From contig NC_092875.1 in NCBI RefSeq assembly GCF_028372415.1, positions 412,123,239-412,187,238 of the forward strand: DNA of 64,000 nucleotides, given 5' to 3'. This DNA comes from Notamacropus eugenii. Its lineage: Eukaryota > Chordata > Mammalia > Diprotodontia > Macropodidae. Of this stretch, positions 1 to 10,839 are shown one piece after another. The translations under genes were made by a program, and so were the position numbers. Every line of letters starts with the position of its first letter. Within the stretch, counting starts at the first letter, position 1. The notes beneath the pieces are model-generated. The model saw only the letters and a list, made by a program, of their open reading frames with translations. It did not search any database and was not told where the DNA came from.

Positions 1-235
1 TCATTCTTTTCCTCTTCATATGACTGATCCTTCTCAGTCTCCCTTCATAGGCATCATTGTTTCCTAAGGCTCTGTCCAGGATGGGTCCTATCTTCCTTCT
101 CTGTACTCTCTTTCAGTGATTTAATCAGTTCCTGTGTATTCAACCTTCATATCCATGGAGATTATTGCCAAATCTATACATATTCTATTCTGTATTCTAT
201 TCTAATTCTTTTCCCTACACCATAGTCTTGCTAAC

Positions 236-501
236 TGAAATGGAATAGGCATTTAATAAATGTACCTATTGTCTGACAAGCATTATGCCAAACTTTTTAC
301 ACTGTTTCATTTGATCTTCACAACAATCCTGAGAAGTTGGTACTATTGGTAGCTCTATTTTACATTTGAGGAAACTGAGGCAGATAAAGATTAAGTAACT
401 TGTCTAGAGTCACATAGCTTTCAAGTTCCTGAGGCCAGATTTGAACTTAAGTCTTCCTGACTCCAGATCTGGTACTCTATCTACTATCACCTAGCTGCCT
501 G
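236..501 (-). mobile_element. MIR/THER-type CORE-SINE inserted in L2
   Basis: In plus orientation it reads L2-like tail (aggcatttaataaatg), then core (gaggaaactgaggcagat, agtcacatagctt), then reversed tRNA-derived head ending in cacctagctgcct. This order is the reverse complement of an MIR. It separates two collinear L2 pieces. Confidence 0.8.
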
Positions 502-623
502 TTGGGACATTTTCCTTTGAATGTCCTATAGACAACTCAAAATCAATATGTCCAAAATCTAACCCATTATACGTGCCCCCAAACTTACCCTTCCTTCTAA
601 AGACAGGGGTGCCAACATTTTTA

Positions 624-1455
624 AACAGTATCTTATTTTTTCTAATTATGTGTAAAGACAATTTTTATCATTCATTTTAACAAGATTCCATTTTTTCTTC
701 CTCCTTCCTTTCCCCTCTTCCTAAAATGGTAAGCAATTTGAGATAGGTTATATATTTGCAATCATGTTAAACTTATTTCCATATCAGTCACAGTTGAGAA
801 AGAAAAAAAAAACAGATGAAAAGGAAAAAAAAACATGAAAAATAAAGAAAATGGAAAAGAGTATGTTTTAATCTGCATTCAAAGTTCATTGGTTCTTTTT
901 CTGGATGTGGACAGAATTTGTCATCATGAGTCTTTTGTAATTGTCTTGGATTGGATGAGAAGAGCTAAATCATTCATAGTTGATGATCACACAATATTGC
1001 TGTCACTGTGTACAATGTTCTCCTTGTTCTGCTCATTTCAATTTGCATCAGTTCACAAAAATCTTTCCAGGTTTTTCTGAAATCTGTCTGCTCATAGCAC
1101 AATCATATTCCATTACATTCATATACCACAGCTTGTTTAGTCATTCCCTGATTGACAGACATCCCATCAATTTCCTATTTTTTTGCCACTACAAGAAGAG
1201 TTGCTCTAAATATTTTTGTACATATAGGTTTTCCCTTTCTTATGAGCTCTTTGGGATATAGCCCTAGTAATGGTATTTCTGGATCAAAAAGTCAATATTT
1301 GGGTTGCTCTGTAGTCATACTTCCACATTGCTCTCCAAAAAGGTTGAATTAATTCAAAACTCCACCAACAGGGCATTAGTGCCCCAATTTTCCCACATCC
1401 TCTTCAACATTTACATTTTTTTCCTGTCATATAGCCAAACTGATAGGTGTAAGGT
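624..1455 (-). mobile_element. 5'-truncated L1, antisense, with target-site duplication
   Basis: On the minus strand this is L1 3' sequence equivalent to the ORF2 C-terminal region and 3' UTR. Landmarks on plus include ctgataggtgtaaggtggg, ccaccaacagggcattagtg, ctttgggatatagccctag and gcatcagttcacaaaaatc. It is flanked by near-identical copies gggtgccaacattttta (607-623) and gggtaccaacattcttta (1456-1473), and those flanks are themselves collinear L2. Length is about 830 bp. Confidence 0.8.
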
Positions 1456-1499
1456 GGGTACCAACATTCTTTAAGTCACCCAGGTTCTCAATCTTGCAT

Positions 1500-1801
1500 A
1501 TTCCTTCCAATCCTATAATCTATGCCTTTGTGCTGGTCATTTCCCACGTCCAGAATACATTATTTTCTTACCCAGGCATCACTTTCAACATATAACCTTC
1601 CCTGTTCCTCACAATTGCTAATATTATCTCTTCCAAATTTCCTTGTATCTATTTTCTGTTATTCTCTTTATATTTATTCCTCACATGCTGATGTTTTTCT
1701 TCTCTCCCCTTTTAGAATATAAACTCTATGAGTAATGATTATTCCATTTATTGCATTTGAATTCCCAAACCTACCTCATAGTAGACACTTTAGTAGAATC
1801 A
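1500..1801 (+). mobile_element. L2 3'-end fragment inside the larger L2
   Basis: It carries the usual order of an L2 terminus: tgcctttgtgctggtcattt, a cttttagaatataaactctatgag block, then ctcatagtagacacttta. The host L2 resumes after it at about 1802 with an earlier part of the L2 map, so this is a second copy. Confidence 0.55.
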
Positions 1802-2075
1802 TCAATTAGTAAGTCCTCGACACACTACTCAACATCGCTTGCATACATCCACTTCTCTGTTCTTACATCACACTTACCTAGTCTGGAATACTGAAATAGC
1901 CTCCTGGTTGGACTTGCTGTGTTCAGTCTGTCCTCTCTCTAATCCATCCTTCACATAGTTAAAAAATCAGCAGAACTCAAAGGCAGGTCCAACCACATCA
2001 TTTCCCTTCTCCAGAATCTTCAGTGGATCCCCATTGTCTATATGACAAAATGCAAACTCCCTTGTTTCACGTTTC

Positions 2076-2200
2076 ATGAATATATGAATGAATGAAAGAA
2101 GTATTGATTCAAGTACTAAGTACTAAGTTCCAAATCTTGTGCTAAGGGTGCAAATACAAAAAGTAAGCCCAACTCTTCCCGCAAAAGACTTTTTTTTCTC
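2076..2200 (-). mobile_element. L2 3'-end fragment, antisense
   Basis: Reversed L2 tail: tgaatgaatgaaagaagtattgattcaag, followed by a gtgctaagggtgcaaatacaaaa block. It lies between two collinear pieces of the sense L2. Bases 2201-2504 between it and the last L2 piece are unassigned; an open frame there (2276-2692) runs into L2 and is not a gene. Confidence 0.5.
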
Positions 2201-2905
2201 CTTTAGATTGATGAAGTCATCATATATAAGGAGTCTTGACCTGGGAGAGGTGTTTTGGTCTAGAAAGTCACTGATATGTTGAGTAGAGTCATAAGGCAAT
2301 TGATTGACTCTTTCTTTGCAAGAATGACAGTACTAGTTTTACTACCATTCCCAAAGCCAAAGATGAAAAGAGGTGAAAGAGGAGGTGTACATGTGCAGCA
2401 CTATAGCAGGGAGGTTGCCTTAGTACATTGCACAGCATTCTTTTACTATGTGGCTTCATGTCCATTACATGTGTATTACACATTAGTCTCATTTATGTTC
2501 CATAAAGCACCAACCAAATTAGACTCCTTTCCATTCTCTATATACTACATTCCATTTCCTACCTCCATGCCTTTGCATTCTGTTTCCCATGTCTTCCTGG
2601 TATGTTATTCCTCCTCAACTCCAGATCATAGAACCCCTAGATCACTTCAAGGTTCAGTTCAAGTTTTGTTTCCTCCCAGAGCCCTTTCCTAATTGCTTCA
2701 GTTGTTAGTGCCCCATCCTAAAATTAATATACATTTATTTTGCATATATTCCATGTTTACATGACTTTGAATATGTATTTCCCTAGCAGAAACTGAACCC
2801 CTGAAAGGAAGAACTGTCTCACCTTTGTATTTATATCCCCAGTTCCAAATAGAGTGTCTGACACATCAGCAGTACTTGGAAAACATTTGTTGATTGATAG
2901 ATGTA

Positions 2906-3556
2906 GAGTTGAATCAGATTTTCAGATGTGAGTTAGCAGTGATATAGACTGTGTCTGTGTGTTTCCAAATCATTGAAACTAAGAAAGAACTTAAAAGAAT
3001 ACATCAGTGTCTATAGACCTACCCTACCCCTGTCTTTAGATTCTAACTGTCAGATGATTCAACGTGGGCATCTACCTCTGGAGGCTCTTGAACCATATGT
3101 ACTGTTTCAGTGCTGAACCTGCAGGGATGGGCAGGAGTGGGAGAAACCAAACCCTGGGAACATAAGCCCATGTTCTTATATCCCCATGCTACTGTGACCA
3201 GGAGATCATGGAATGCTTCCAAAATTTTCCAATCTCAGTCTTGAAAGTTGTGAATTAACTACAGGTCTTTCACTTCCTTTCTCTATAAGGAAAAAGGAGA
3301 TCCAAATAGGACACAACTTCAGAGACAGCTTTTGTTTGCAATCCTGTGCTATGTCGGGGAAGCAAGAGTGAAAGAAGATTCTATCCTAAAGGCATTTCCA
3401 CCTTTGGGAGAAGTTGGGAGAAAGGATAAAATAAAATGTGTAGTCTATATTATATATGAGTAATGCTTTTGCTTATATTACCTTTTTCTTCAAACCGATT
3501 AAACTGCTTACTACAATAATGAAGCTTGCAGAAAAACTTTTGGTTGGCAGCGTACT
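2906..3556. other. Unassigned sequence, no gene seen
   Basis: About 650 bp without a repeat I recognise and without a convincing open frame. Mixed composition with a GC-richer patch at 3060-3230. It could be an old LTR or single-copy DNA. Confidence 0.4.
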
Positions 3557-3775
3557 AGGAAGGGAAGGAATGCATGGTACAGTGACAAGAACCCTGGATT
3601 TGGAGTTAGAGCATCAGAGTTCAAATCTTGCCTCAGACTCTTTCTAGCTTTGTGACTCTGGGCAAGTCATTTCATCTCTCACAGATTTAATTTTCTTGTA
3701 TGTAAAATGAGGGTTGAGGATTAAGCTCAATGGTCCCTCGAGCACTCATCATCCTGTTCTATATCTAATGATTGC
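3557..3775 (+). mobile_element. MIR3-like CORE-SINE with CR1/L3-type tail
   Basis: tRNA-like head with tggagttagagcatcagag, body gactctgggcaagtcattt and tgtaaaatgaggg, and an end near ctgttctatatctaatgatt that resembles a CR1/L3 terminus rather than an L2 tail. Confidence 0.7.
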
Positions 3776-4019
3776 ACAACTACTAATTAAGAGTAAAGGC
3801 AAGAGAATGACTAAGGTACACACCTCTAGATGAATGAAAATTCCAGAAGAATACAGTTGGATTATTGACAGCTAATATTCAGTTGAATTCTGCTGACAGA
3901 AGACAAAGAATTTTTCATATGTACCAAAAGCACAATGTACTGATTACATAAGTGCTCAGTCAATTGAATTGAAATTAATGAGATGTGGCCCTGCTATTAA
4001 GGAAGTTCCAATCTAATTA

Positions 4020-4265
4020 GGAATCAATCAGTTACCAAGCATTTCTTATCAGTCAGGATGTGTTAGGCACTGGGATATAAAGACAAAAATGAAATGTCCA
4101 TGCTGTAAAGGGGTCTACAATTTATTGGAAAGATAGGCTATACAAATAATGAAGTAACAGCAATGTTAATGGAGGGCCTGATGAAAAATTAGAAACAATT
4201 ACCTAAGTTTGGAGGGAGAGAACACAGATAAAGATTCTTGAAGGAGGTAGGATGGACCAAGGTAA
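4020..4265 (-). mobile_element. L2 3' fragment, antisense
   Basis: Reversed L2 end: aatcagttaccaagcatttc, tgttaggcactgggatataa, then a run corresponding to the reverse of the L2 segment upstream of the tail. Diverged, no coding left. Confidence 0.6.
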
Positions 4266-6283
4266 CAAGGCTAGCATCTCCTTTCTGAAGTCCTATCGTC
4301 CTAATAATACTGCCAGAAAGACATGGCTTGTACAGGCTCATGAAACCAAATCCCAGAGAAGCAGATCCTCAGCAAACAACTAGAGCTGATCAGAAAGTTG
4401 TTCAGTAGGCAGCAGTACCATGAAAGGTTTCATTGACTGGCCTTTAGGTCCTCAAGCAATATCCTATTAATGAAACTGATTGGGTGCTACTTGAAAAGAA
4501 TGAAGTCCCAACCAGTCTCCTTGGATGATGAAGCATGCTATCTGTTTTCTGACAGAGATGAGATAGACTTGTTATGTGGGATGAGATATATTTTTGACTT
4601 GACCTATGAGACAATTTTTTAAGCTTGATTATGTTTTGTTTTGATTTGGGATAGGGAGACAGGAGGAGGGCAAGAGAAAACATGAATATTTTCTAATTTG
4701 GAAGTTTCTTTGAAAGGAATATGAGATTATTTTGGGGAAAAAAACCAGGAATCATTTCTATTCTGCGCTATTCTTCTTTATATATGAGGAATAAAATCGT
4801 TCTTAGCATATGATTTAAGCCTAATGTGAAAAGGGACTCACCCAATCCACTTTTCCCATTCCAAGTTATGAAAACACTAGATGGAAGCAACCTTCTTCCT
4901 TCAGATCTGTACACATCCATAAGCTGAAGTCCTGCAGCCTGCTGGACATTTCTAAACTGATTAGACACTTCCTTTATATTCCTGTCTGGCCAAATGTTGA
5001 ACTAGTGAAAAGAAATAAACTGATTACATATTACTCAGTTGAAGTGTAAAAGAAAAGGCCCATCTGTTAAATTGATGTTGAAAGGAAGACACCTCATCCT
5101 ACGAAAGTTTACATTCTAATTATGAACACATGGGCAAATATAGACAGAAGAAAGGAGCAGTATATCACAGTTAACTAATGTGGCATCTTGGTCAAATGCC
5201 AAAAAGCAGGTGGCATCTTATTATCTTATTTTAAAATATTTTACTTTTTTTACTTTTGCGCTCTCTCCGCTCATCTATAGTGGGTTTAAACAACTGGCAA
5301 GGTACAGAAATATACAAAAGAGAATAAAGGGAGGGAAAAGAGAGCTGACTGTGATAAAAGTGATCTTGTAAAGAAAATAATAATGGTCACAGAAATAATA
5401 GAAAGAAAGCATATGAGAAAGGGAATGAAGGAAAAAAATGGCATTGAACAAAGCACACCAGGCTGACTTCTGCTCTCTCTAGTGTCCAATCCTTAGGAAG
5501 TTTTGTCCTCAGGATCCAGTCAGAATTTGAAATCATGCCATACCCTTTTTACTGGCTAAAATATATCTGGGGGAGGAAGGTAAAGTGATGGGTTGGGGAC
5601 CATGTCAATATGTTAATTTTACTAGCCACAGAATAAGTGATTTTAAAAGCTAGGAGTATAATGTGAAATTCCTGTGTGTGCAGAAAATGAAACACGAATT
5701 GAGCTAGGCTACATTGACACCGTTAGCAACAACAAAACTGTTGTACTTTAAATGCTTTTTGAACACTCAGCTACTAATTTTTTCAGTACCCAGTAGATAA
5801 ATAAGTGTATATCAAACTAGACTACTGAAATGGTGGCAAGCATCAAGAAGTGAAAAGTATAAAATTTGGTTTTATGAAGCACTCTTTAGCCCTAAAGTAT
5901 TCTCAAACACTTTATGTATTATTGAGCTCTGTGCTTGGCATACTGTAAGTAGGCAGAAAAGTACGGCCGCTATTATGTGCTTACCCACTTGTAGGCACCA
6001 TGCTTGAACAGTAATAATAATTGCTCCTTCAGATTGGGGCACTACAGCTATTTTATTGAAAGGGGGAAATCTTGGTGAGGATCACAAGATGTTTTTCTCA
6101 CTACTAGAAAAAAAATATATGTAAGCTTAAGTGTCTGAGACCTGTTTTAGAAAGCCACTAGTTAAAATGTTTTAAATAAACTAGATCCTTCAGAGTAATG
6201 CCATGTTCCTGCTGCACTCTAACAATCCTATGCCATCATGAATGGCATGAATTCCATTCCAAAATACCAAGAAAATGTCTTTC
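4266..6283. other. Mostly unassigned single-copy-like DNA
   Basis: About 2 kb with no clear SINE, apart from weak L2-like antisense text near 5040-5160. Short open frames occur on both strands (4444-4683 minus, 4768-4968 minus, 5180-5371 plus, 5286-5489 minus) but overlap each other and show no recognisable domain. No promoter or CpG cluster. Confidence 0.4.
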
Positions 6284-6400
6284 AAGGGTGGGGAACCTGC
6301 AGTCTTGAGGCCGCATGAGGTCCTCTAGGTCCTCAAATGTATCCTTTAACTGAATTCAAACTTCACAGAACAAATTGAGGCTGCAGGCTCCCCATGCCTC
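6284..6400 (+). mobile_element. hAT-like palindromic MITE, internally deleted copy
   Basis: Starts aagggtggggaacctgc and ends caggctccccatgcct, imperfect inverted ends. The interior tcttgaggccgcatgagg and ctctaggtcctcaa matches the left arm of the fuller copy at 32857-33059; much of the right arm is missing. Confidence 0.65.
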
Positions 6401-6439
6401 TTTAAGTCTTAGTGGGGAGGTTGCCAAAAAACTTCTAAC

Positions 6440-7200
6440 TCATGAATATTGACATCTCTAAAATTTCTATTTCTCTAGCATACCTTCATAAACATTTCTT
6501 ATCTATACCCTCTTATTTCCTCTGTCATTCTACTGCTCTGGGGCAGCTGACATCCTCTCTCTCCTGGATTATTTTAAAATTCCAGTTCATTAGTCTTGCT
6601 CCTGCAGTTCTTTTCCTGATTCATTCCCTTTCTCCCATCAGTTGTGAAATTGATCTTTCTAAAAAGTAAGCCTGACCATTTCATTCCACTATTCAATGAA
6701 CTCCAATAACTGCTTATTGCTTCTAGGAACAAATTTTAAAAAAATCCTCATCAACTGACCCCTTCTTACCTTTGGACTTCTTACATCATACTCCCCAACC
6801 ATGTACTCTGTGATCTAGTCATGAAGGTGCACAAGACATTCCATTTCCTAACTTTTTTCACTGACAGCCCCATGCCTATAATTCTCTCCCTCTTCATCTC
6901 CGTGTCTCCTGGGCTTTATGGCTTCCTTAATCCCAACTAAAGTCCTACCTTTTACAATAAATCTTTCCCAAACCCTCTTACTGCCAGGGCCTTCCCTCAA
7001 AGATAGTACCCAATTTATCTTGTTTCTATCTTGTTTTTATATATTAGGTTGTACATTATTTTCACCATTAGATGGTGAGCTTCTTGAGAGGACACCATTT
7101 TTGTTTGTTTGTTTATGTTTTACCTTTCTCCATATTACCAGTTGTTAGTATAATGCCTGGAACATAGTAGGTGCTTAAGAAATGTTTGTGGACTGAATTG
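6440..7200 (+). mobile_element. L2-type LINE 3' part, sense
   Basis: Nearly continuous L2 3' half: caaactgctta-like repeat text near 6690-6720, gcctgaccatttcattccac at 6669, a terminal block gatggtgagcttcttgagag, then atgcctggaacatagtaggt and an aatgtttgtggactgaatt tail. Small open frames inside (6442-6669, 6918-7148) are chance reading of L2. Confidence 0.75.
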
Positions 7201-7212
7201 ACTCTCTGACAT

Positions 7213-7420
7213 AAAGATGATAACTGACATTTAGCTCTTTTAAGCTCTTTGGTTCTATTGTTTCCATTTTACAGATGTAAAGAAACCCTGAAGTTCAGAG
7301 AAGTTAAGTGACTTCCATGTGGTGGCACAGCTAATAAGTATCAGAAGCTAGCCTTAAATCTGGGAGTTACTGACCTCAAATCCAATGCTTGCATTACCAT
7401 GCCCTACCAAATCTCTGCTT
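7213..7420 (-). mobile_element. MIR-type SINE, antisense
   Basis: Order on plus: tccattttacagatgtaaag, agaagttaagtgacttcc, cacagctaataagtatcag, then a reversed head ending near ccatgccctac. Standard antisense MIR layout. A second antisense MIR fragment (ctttagaaattttcttattt, cacaacagccctatac) follows at 7440-7545. Confidence 0.7.
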
Positions 7421-7814
7421 ACTCTAAATGCTGTTGTCATCATCCACTGCTTGTTTAGTGCTTTATGTTTTCCACCTGCTTTAGAAATTTTCTTATTTGA
7501 TTTTCACAACAGCCCTATACATTATATAATACAGAGAAGACAAGGTTAATGTGAGCCCTATAATGTGAAACTCAGTTTATTTCAAATTATAAAATGATAC
7601 CAGGTCACATTTAGTGTGAGCCAAAATTCATTTGATGCAACGTGTGCAAACTAGTAGAAGATTTTATCACTCAATTACACTATCATTTTGGACTAGCCTA
7701 TCACTGTTGGTGGGCGTGATGAACTTCTGCACATTATATCACCAAGAGTTATGTTAATTTTTAAGTGCCATTAATAAATGGACAAGAAGAAGAATACTTC
7801 AGATGGAAAGACTG

Positions 7815-7965
7815 TCAGCAAAGAAGAAGGAGGAAGACAAGGAGGAAGAGGAGAAGAGGAGAAGAAGAAGAAGGAAGAGGAGGAGGAAGAGGAGGAGGAG
7901 AAGGAAGGGGAGAAAGAGGAGGAGGAGGAGGATGAGGAGGAGGAGGAGAAGGAAGAGAAGAAGCT
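7815..7965 (+). repeat. Purine (GAA/GAG) microsatellite in transposase N-terminus
   Basis: Irregular run of aga, agg and gag triplets on the plus strand, in frame with the transposase and encoding a Lys/Glu-rich stretch. It probably expanded from Lys codons near the nuclear-localisation region of the transposase. The long open frame here is due to lack of pyrimidines, not selection. Confidence 0.85.
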
Positions 7966-8693
7966 TGTTATTACATTAGAATGAAAATTTGGTGCAATTT
8001 AATGTCATGAATATGGTCATAGTAACGTTAAAATAGGATATGTTGGAATGCCTGAGTCCACAGTGTAGAATATTATAAAACATGAAGGTAAAATAAAAAG
8101 ACAAAGTTGCCTCAGATGTTTGTGGTGTGGAAGCCATGGCAAAGAACAGAAGTGTTACAATGATAGAAATGCAACATTTTTTTAGCTGTATGGAATGAAA
8201 ATTATAGACCTCTAACCTTTGTAGCCATTCAGACCAAAGCTTTATGTTTATTTAAGTCTGTAAAAGATGTGAAGTATATAGTCAAGGAACTTTTACTGCG
8301 GGCTTTGGATGGTTTGATCAGTGTAAAAAATGAGTTCAATTGCATACTGTTAAAATTGTCAGATAGGCAGATGAAAATGTCAGCTAAATGTTTTGTTTCG
8401 GTAGTTTTGAGGAGGATATACTGATGAACAACTTTTTAATGAGGATGAAATAGAAAACAATGCTTAACAGAACTTACATTATAAGAAAGAAAAATCTGGA
8501 TCGAAAATATCTCAGGATTGTCTCATACATTTATTGTGAAGTAATACAAAAAAGGAATTTTAAATTAAAATTTTTTTTTTCAAATCAGCCTCAAAATCCT
8601 TGAATTCTTAGAAGCTACAACCATAGAATGCTTCCACCTCTTTGATGGTCAAATAAAAATGTATGGGTGGCTCAAACCATTTTCTTTTTCTTG

Positions 8694-8878
8694 CTTTGCT
8701 TTTCTTTTCTTTTCTTTTTTGTTTGTTTGTTTGTTTGTTTGGTTTTTTGGTGAGGCAACCAAGGTTAAATGATTTGCCCAGGGTCACACAGCTAGTGTCA
8801 AGTGTCTGAGGTCAGATTTGAATTCAGGTTCTCCTGACTTCAAGGCCGGTGTTCTATCCGCTGTGTCACCTAGCTGCT
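8694..8878 (-). mobile_element. tRNA-derived SINE inserted in Tigger
   Basis: Reads reversed: a pyrimidine/TTTG-rich tail (8694-8740), then gcccagggtcacacagctag, ctgaggtcagatttgaattc, and reversed head cacctagctgctcc. Flanking direct repeats ccattttctttttctt (8677-8692) and ccatttttatttttctt (8880-8896) indicate retroposition into the transposon. Confidence 0.85.
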
Positions 8879-9337
8879 CCCATTTTTATTTTTCTTTGGA
8901 AAAAATTAAAGCAGTTTTCAAAGACTGATTCAACAGCCCAGATATTGAAAAATATTTCAAGGATAACAATATTGTGATAAAAGTATCACTTATTTCAGAT
9001 AATGCCCCTGGTTATCCAACTACACTCACCTCACTGTGTGTGTGAGAGTACAAAAACTATTTATTTATTTTTTTGTCATCAAGTATAATATCATTATTGT
9101 GTCCCATGGACCAAGGGATCATTGCAACATTGAAGGCCTATCTAAGAAAACCTTTGAAAAAGATAATTGTTAAAACTTCAGGTAGTGATACAATTTTCTT
9201 AACTGATATCTGAAAAAAAAATTGTAAGCTCAAAGATTCAACTGAAAATGTTCAATGTGCTTGGTGACAAATGACTGCACAACCACATTCTTAATTCAGC
9301 CCCTCATTGCTTCTTACCAGGACTTCTATAATATCAG

Positions 9338-9550
9338 AGGCAGCTAGGTAGCACAATGGATAGAGCACTGGGCATGGAGTCAGGACAAGATGAGTTCAAA
9401 TCTATTCTTGGACCATGTGAGTGGGAAGTCACTAAAACCTCTATTTGCTTCAGTTTCCTCAACTGTAAAATGGGCATTATAATAGCACCCAGCTCCCTGG
9501 TTCTTCTGAGGAAACTTAGTTCCAGACACTATATAAATTATTATTAATTA
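9338..9550 (+). mobile_element. MIR/THER-type SINE
   Basis: Head ggcagctaggtagcacaatg, gatagagcactgggcatgga, then tcctcaactgtaaaatgggc and a degenerate MIR end with attattattaatt. Inserted at the 3' side of the Tigger remnant. Confidence 0.8.
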
Positions 9551-9554
9551 TTAA

Positions 9555-10335
9555 TACCCTCCTAACTGGTCTCCCAGTCTCCCCAGTCTTTTCCTATTCA
9601 ATTTGTCAAGGTGATTTTTCTAAAATCTAGGTCTGACTTTGTCTAACCTCCTGCTTCATGAGCTACAGTGGTTCTAATATGCAAAAATGAATATAAAGTT
9701 CTCACTTAGGCTTCTAAAGTTTTTTTTTTAATTTTATTTGTTTTCAGTGTCCTATAATCACTTCCATATATCTTAGATTTCCCTCCCCTTCCACTCCTTC
9801 CCCCCTACCTCCCCACTCCTTCCCTGAGACAGCATATGATTTTATATAGGTTCTACACGTACATTCCTATTAAATATATTTTCACTTTAGTCATGTTGCA
9901 TAAAAGAATTAAAATGAATGGGAGAAATCATAAAACAAAACATAATACAAAAGAAAGTGTAAAGCTCTTAATAAATTAGACCCTTCCTACCTTCCCAGTC
10001 TTCTCACTCTTTGTTCCCCTCTACATAATCTATGATCAAGCTAATTTTATTGCTTTCCCCACCTTCTGTTTTCCCCAGCTTTCATCAAGATTCAGTTTAA
10101 CACTGCTTTTAAAGTCACTCTTCTGCAGCCTTTCCTGATCTCCTAAACTAATACTTCCCCATTCAGATTACTTCCAATCTATTCCATATATATCTTGTAT
10201 ATACCTACATGTTTACATGTTTTTCCTCCATTAGAATGCACACTCCTCGAGAGCAGGACTTTTTTTTGAACCATTTACTTAGAACAGTGTATAGTTCAGA
10301 CTAAACCCTTAAAAAATATTTGTCGACTGACTTCT
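9555..10335 (+). mobile_element. L2-type LINE 3' part, sense, split by an L1
   Basis: Left piece 9555-9718 begins cctcctaactggtctcccag and continues collinearly into the right piece 9963-10335, which has aatgcacactcctcgagagc and ends near ttgtcgactgacttc. The piece between is antisense L1. No open frame. Confidence 0.75.
9719..9962 (-). mobile_element. L1 3' end, antisense, inside L2
   Basis: Begins with a T run (reversed poly-A) at 9719, followed by pyrimidine-rich cttccactccttcccccct and catattttcactttagtcat-like text typical of these L1 3' UTRs. Short direct repeats ctaaag / tgtaaag flank it. Confidence 0.65.
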
Positions 10336-10839
10336 ATGCAAGGTGCCTTGCTGGGTGATAAGGATTGTGAAGGAAATTATGATTTTCATAATGATCAGTA
10401 TGATACATTTAATGAATATACTAATAATTTAGATTTTTCAGAATTGCCTGTCTTGTGAGTCAACTCCCAGTGCAGCTTGAAATGATCCATCAGACCTTTG
10501 ACAAGACTCACAATCACTGACCTGCTTATGCCTATGTGGCTGAAGTAAAGTGAATCAAAGATTAGAGAACCTATTTCCATCACAGAACTCTGGTCCACCA
10601 AGTCACAGACTCCCAGAATTGTTGTATTATCTTCCATTTGTCAGCTTGTCAAGGAAAATCATTCTGGCCCCAGGGAATGATTGTTTGTAATCCACCTTTC
10701 CCTCTCCCTGCAAATTCCTTATTTGCAAATCTATTCTTCATAATGAAGCTAATTAAAGGCTACCAGATTGTTGGTAATTTGTTTTTGGTCTGCAGTTTCG
10801 TCATTCTCAGGTTAGAGACTGGCTCAGTAAAATCCTGTT
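10336..10839. other. Unassigned, with an 80-codon minus open frame
   Basis: No repeat recognised. The minus strand is open from 10637 to 10395 for 80 codons, including HIGISRSVIVSLVKGL. The GISRS text resembles a dual-specificity phosphatase loop only superficially: the catalytic Cys and the surrounding fold are absent. Probably chance. Confidence 0.35.

Larger units (their letters stand above)
1..2905 (+). mobile_element. L2-type LINE, sense copy, heavily interrupted
   Basis: Pieces at about 1-235, 501-606, 1474-1500, 1802-2075 and 2505-2905 follow the order of an L2 3' half: the reverse-transcriptase-downstream text, the block around cagcctcctggttggactt (1898-1916), the block cctccatgcctttgcattc (2561-2579), and the terminal part ending in an aacatttgttgattgat-type tail near 2898. 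The gaps are filled by other repeats listed separately. No open frame survives. Reading the pieces as one copy is inference from collinearity; the 5' end lies outside the window. Confidence 0.75.
7778..9290 (+). pseudogene. Tigger-like (CENP-B/JRKL family) transposase fossil
   Basis: Multiple stops and frameshifts, but the domain order is intact. A first open stretch (7778-7981) runs through a Lys/Glu tract and ends KKLVITLE, matching the start of the CENP-B N-terminal helix-turn-helix. GMPESTV (8045-8065) and NIIKHEGKIK (8069-8098) follow. The pre-DDE segment GGYTDEQLFNEDE is at 8411-8449. The catalytic part includes DNAPGYP (8998-9018) and PMDQGIIATLKAYL (9103-9144), the family's D-N-A-P-G-H-P and P-M-D-Q-G motifs, with His changed to Tyr in the first. 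Residual C-terminal text reads LKDSTENVQCAW near 9230-9265. Not functional. Related host genes (TIGD, JRKL) exist, but the stops argue against a domesticated gene. Confidence 0.8.
7548..9335 (+). mobile_element. Tigger/pogo-type DNA transposon, decayed
   Basis: Defined mainly by the transposase fossil at 7778-9290. The leader at about 7548-7777 is AT-rich and includes gtgagccctataatgtgaaa; I could not match terminal inverted repeats with confidence. An antisense SINE sits inside at 8694-8878, and the 3' side is cut by an MIR at 9338. Tigger elements are cut-and-paste transposons that encode a CENP-B-related transposase; this one is long dead. Confidence 0.7.

Noticed and set aside
2276..2692. 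138-codon plus frame
   Set aside because: Its second half is L2 sequence and its first half has no domain.
7778..7984. Acidic Lys/Glu-rich small protein
   Set aside because: It is a purine microsatellite joined to the transposase fossil, not an independent gene.
9338..9420. tRNA gene
   Set aside because: The tRNA-like sequence here and in other SINE heads is degenerate, lacks a full cloverleaf and is followed by SINE body.
10395..10637. Minus frame with GISRS, reminiscent of a phosphatase loop
   Set aside because: The catalytic Cys and flanking family residues are absent; the match is a five-residue coincidence.
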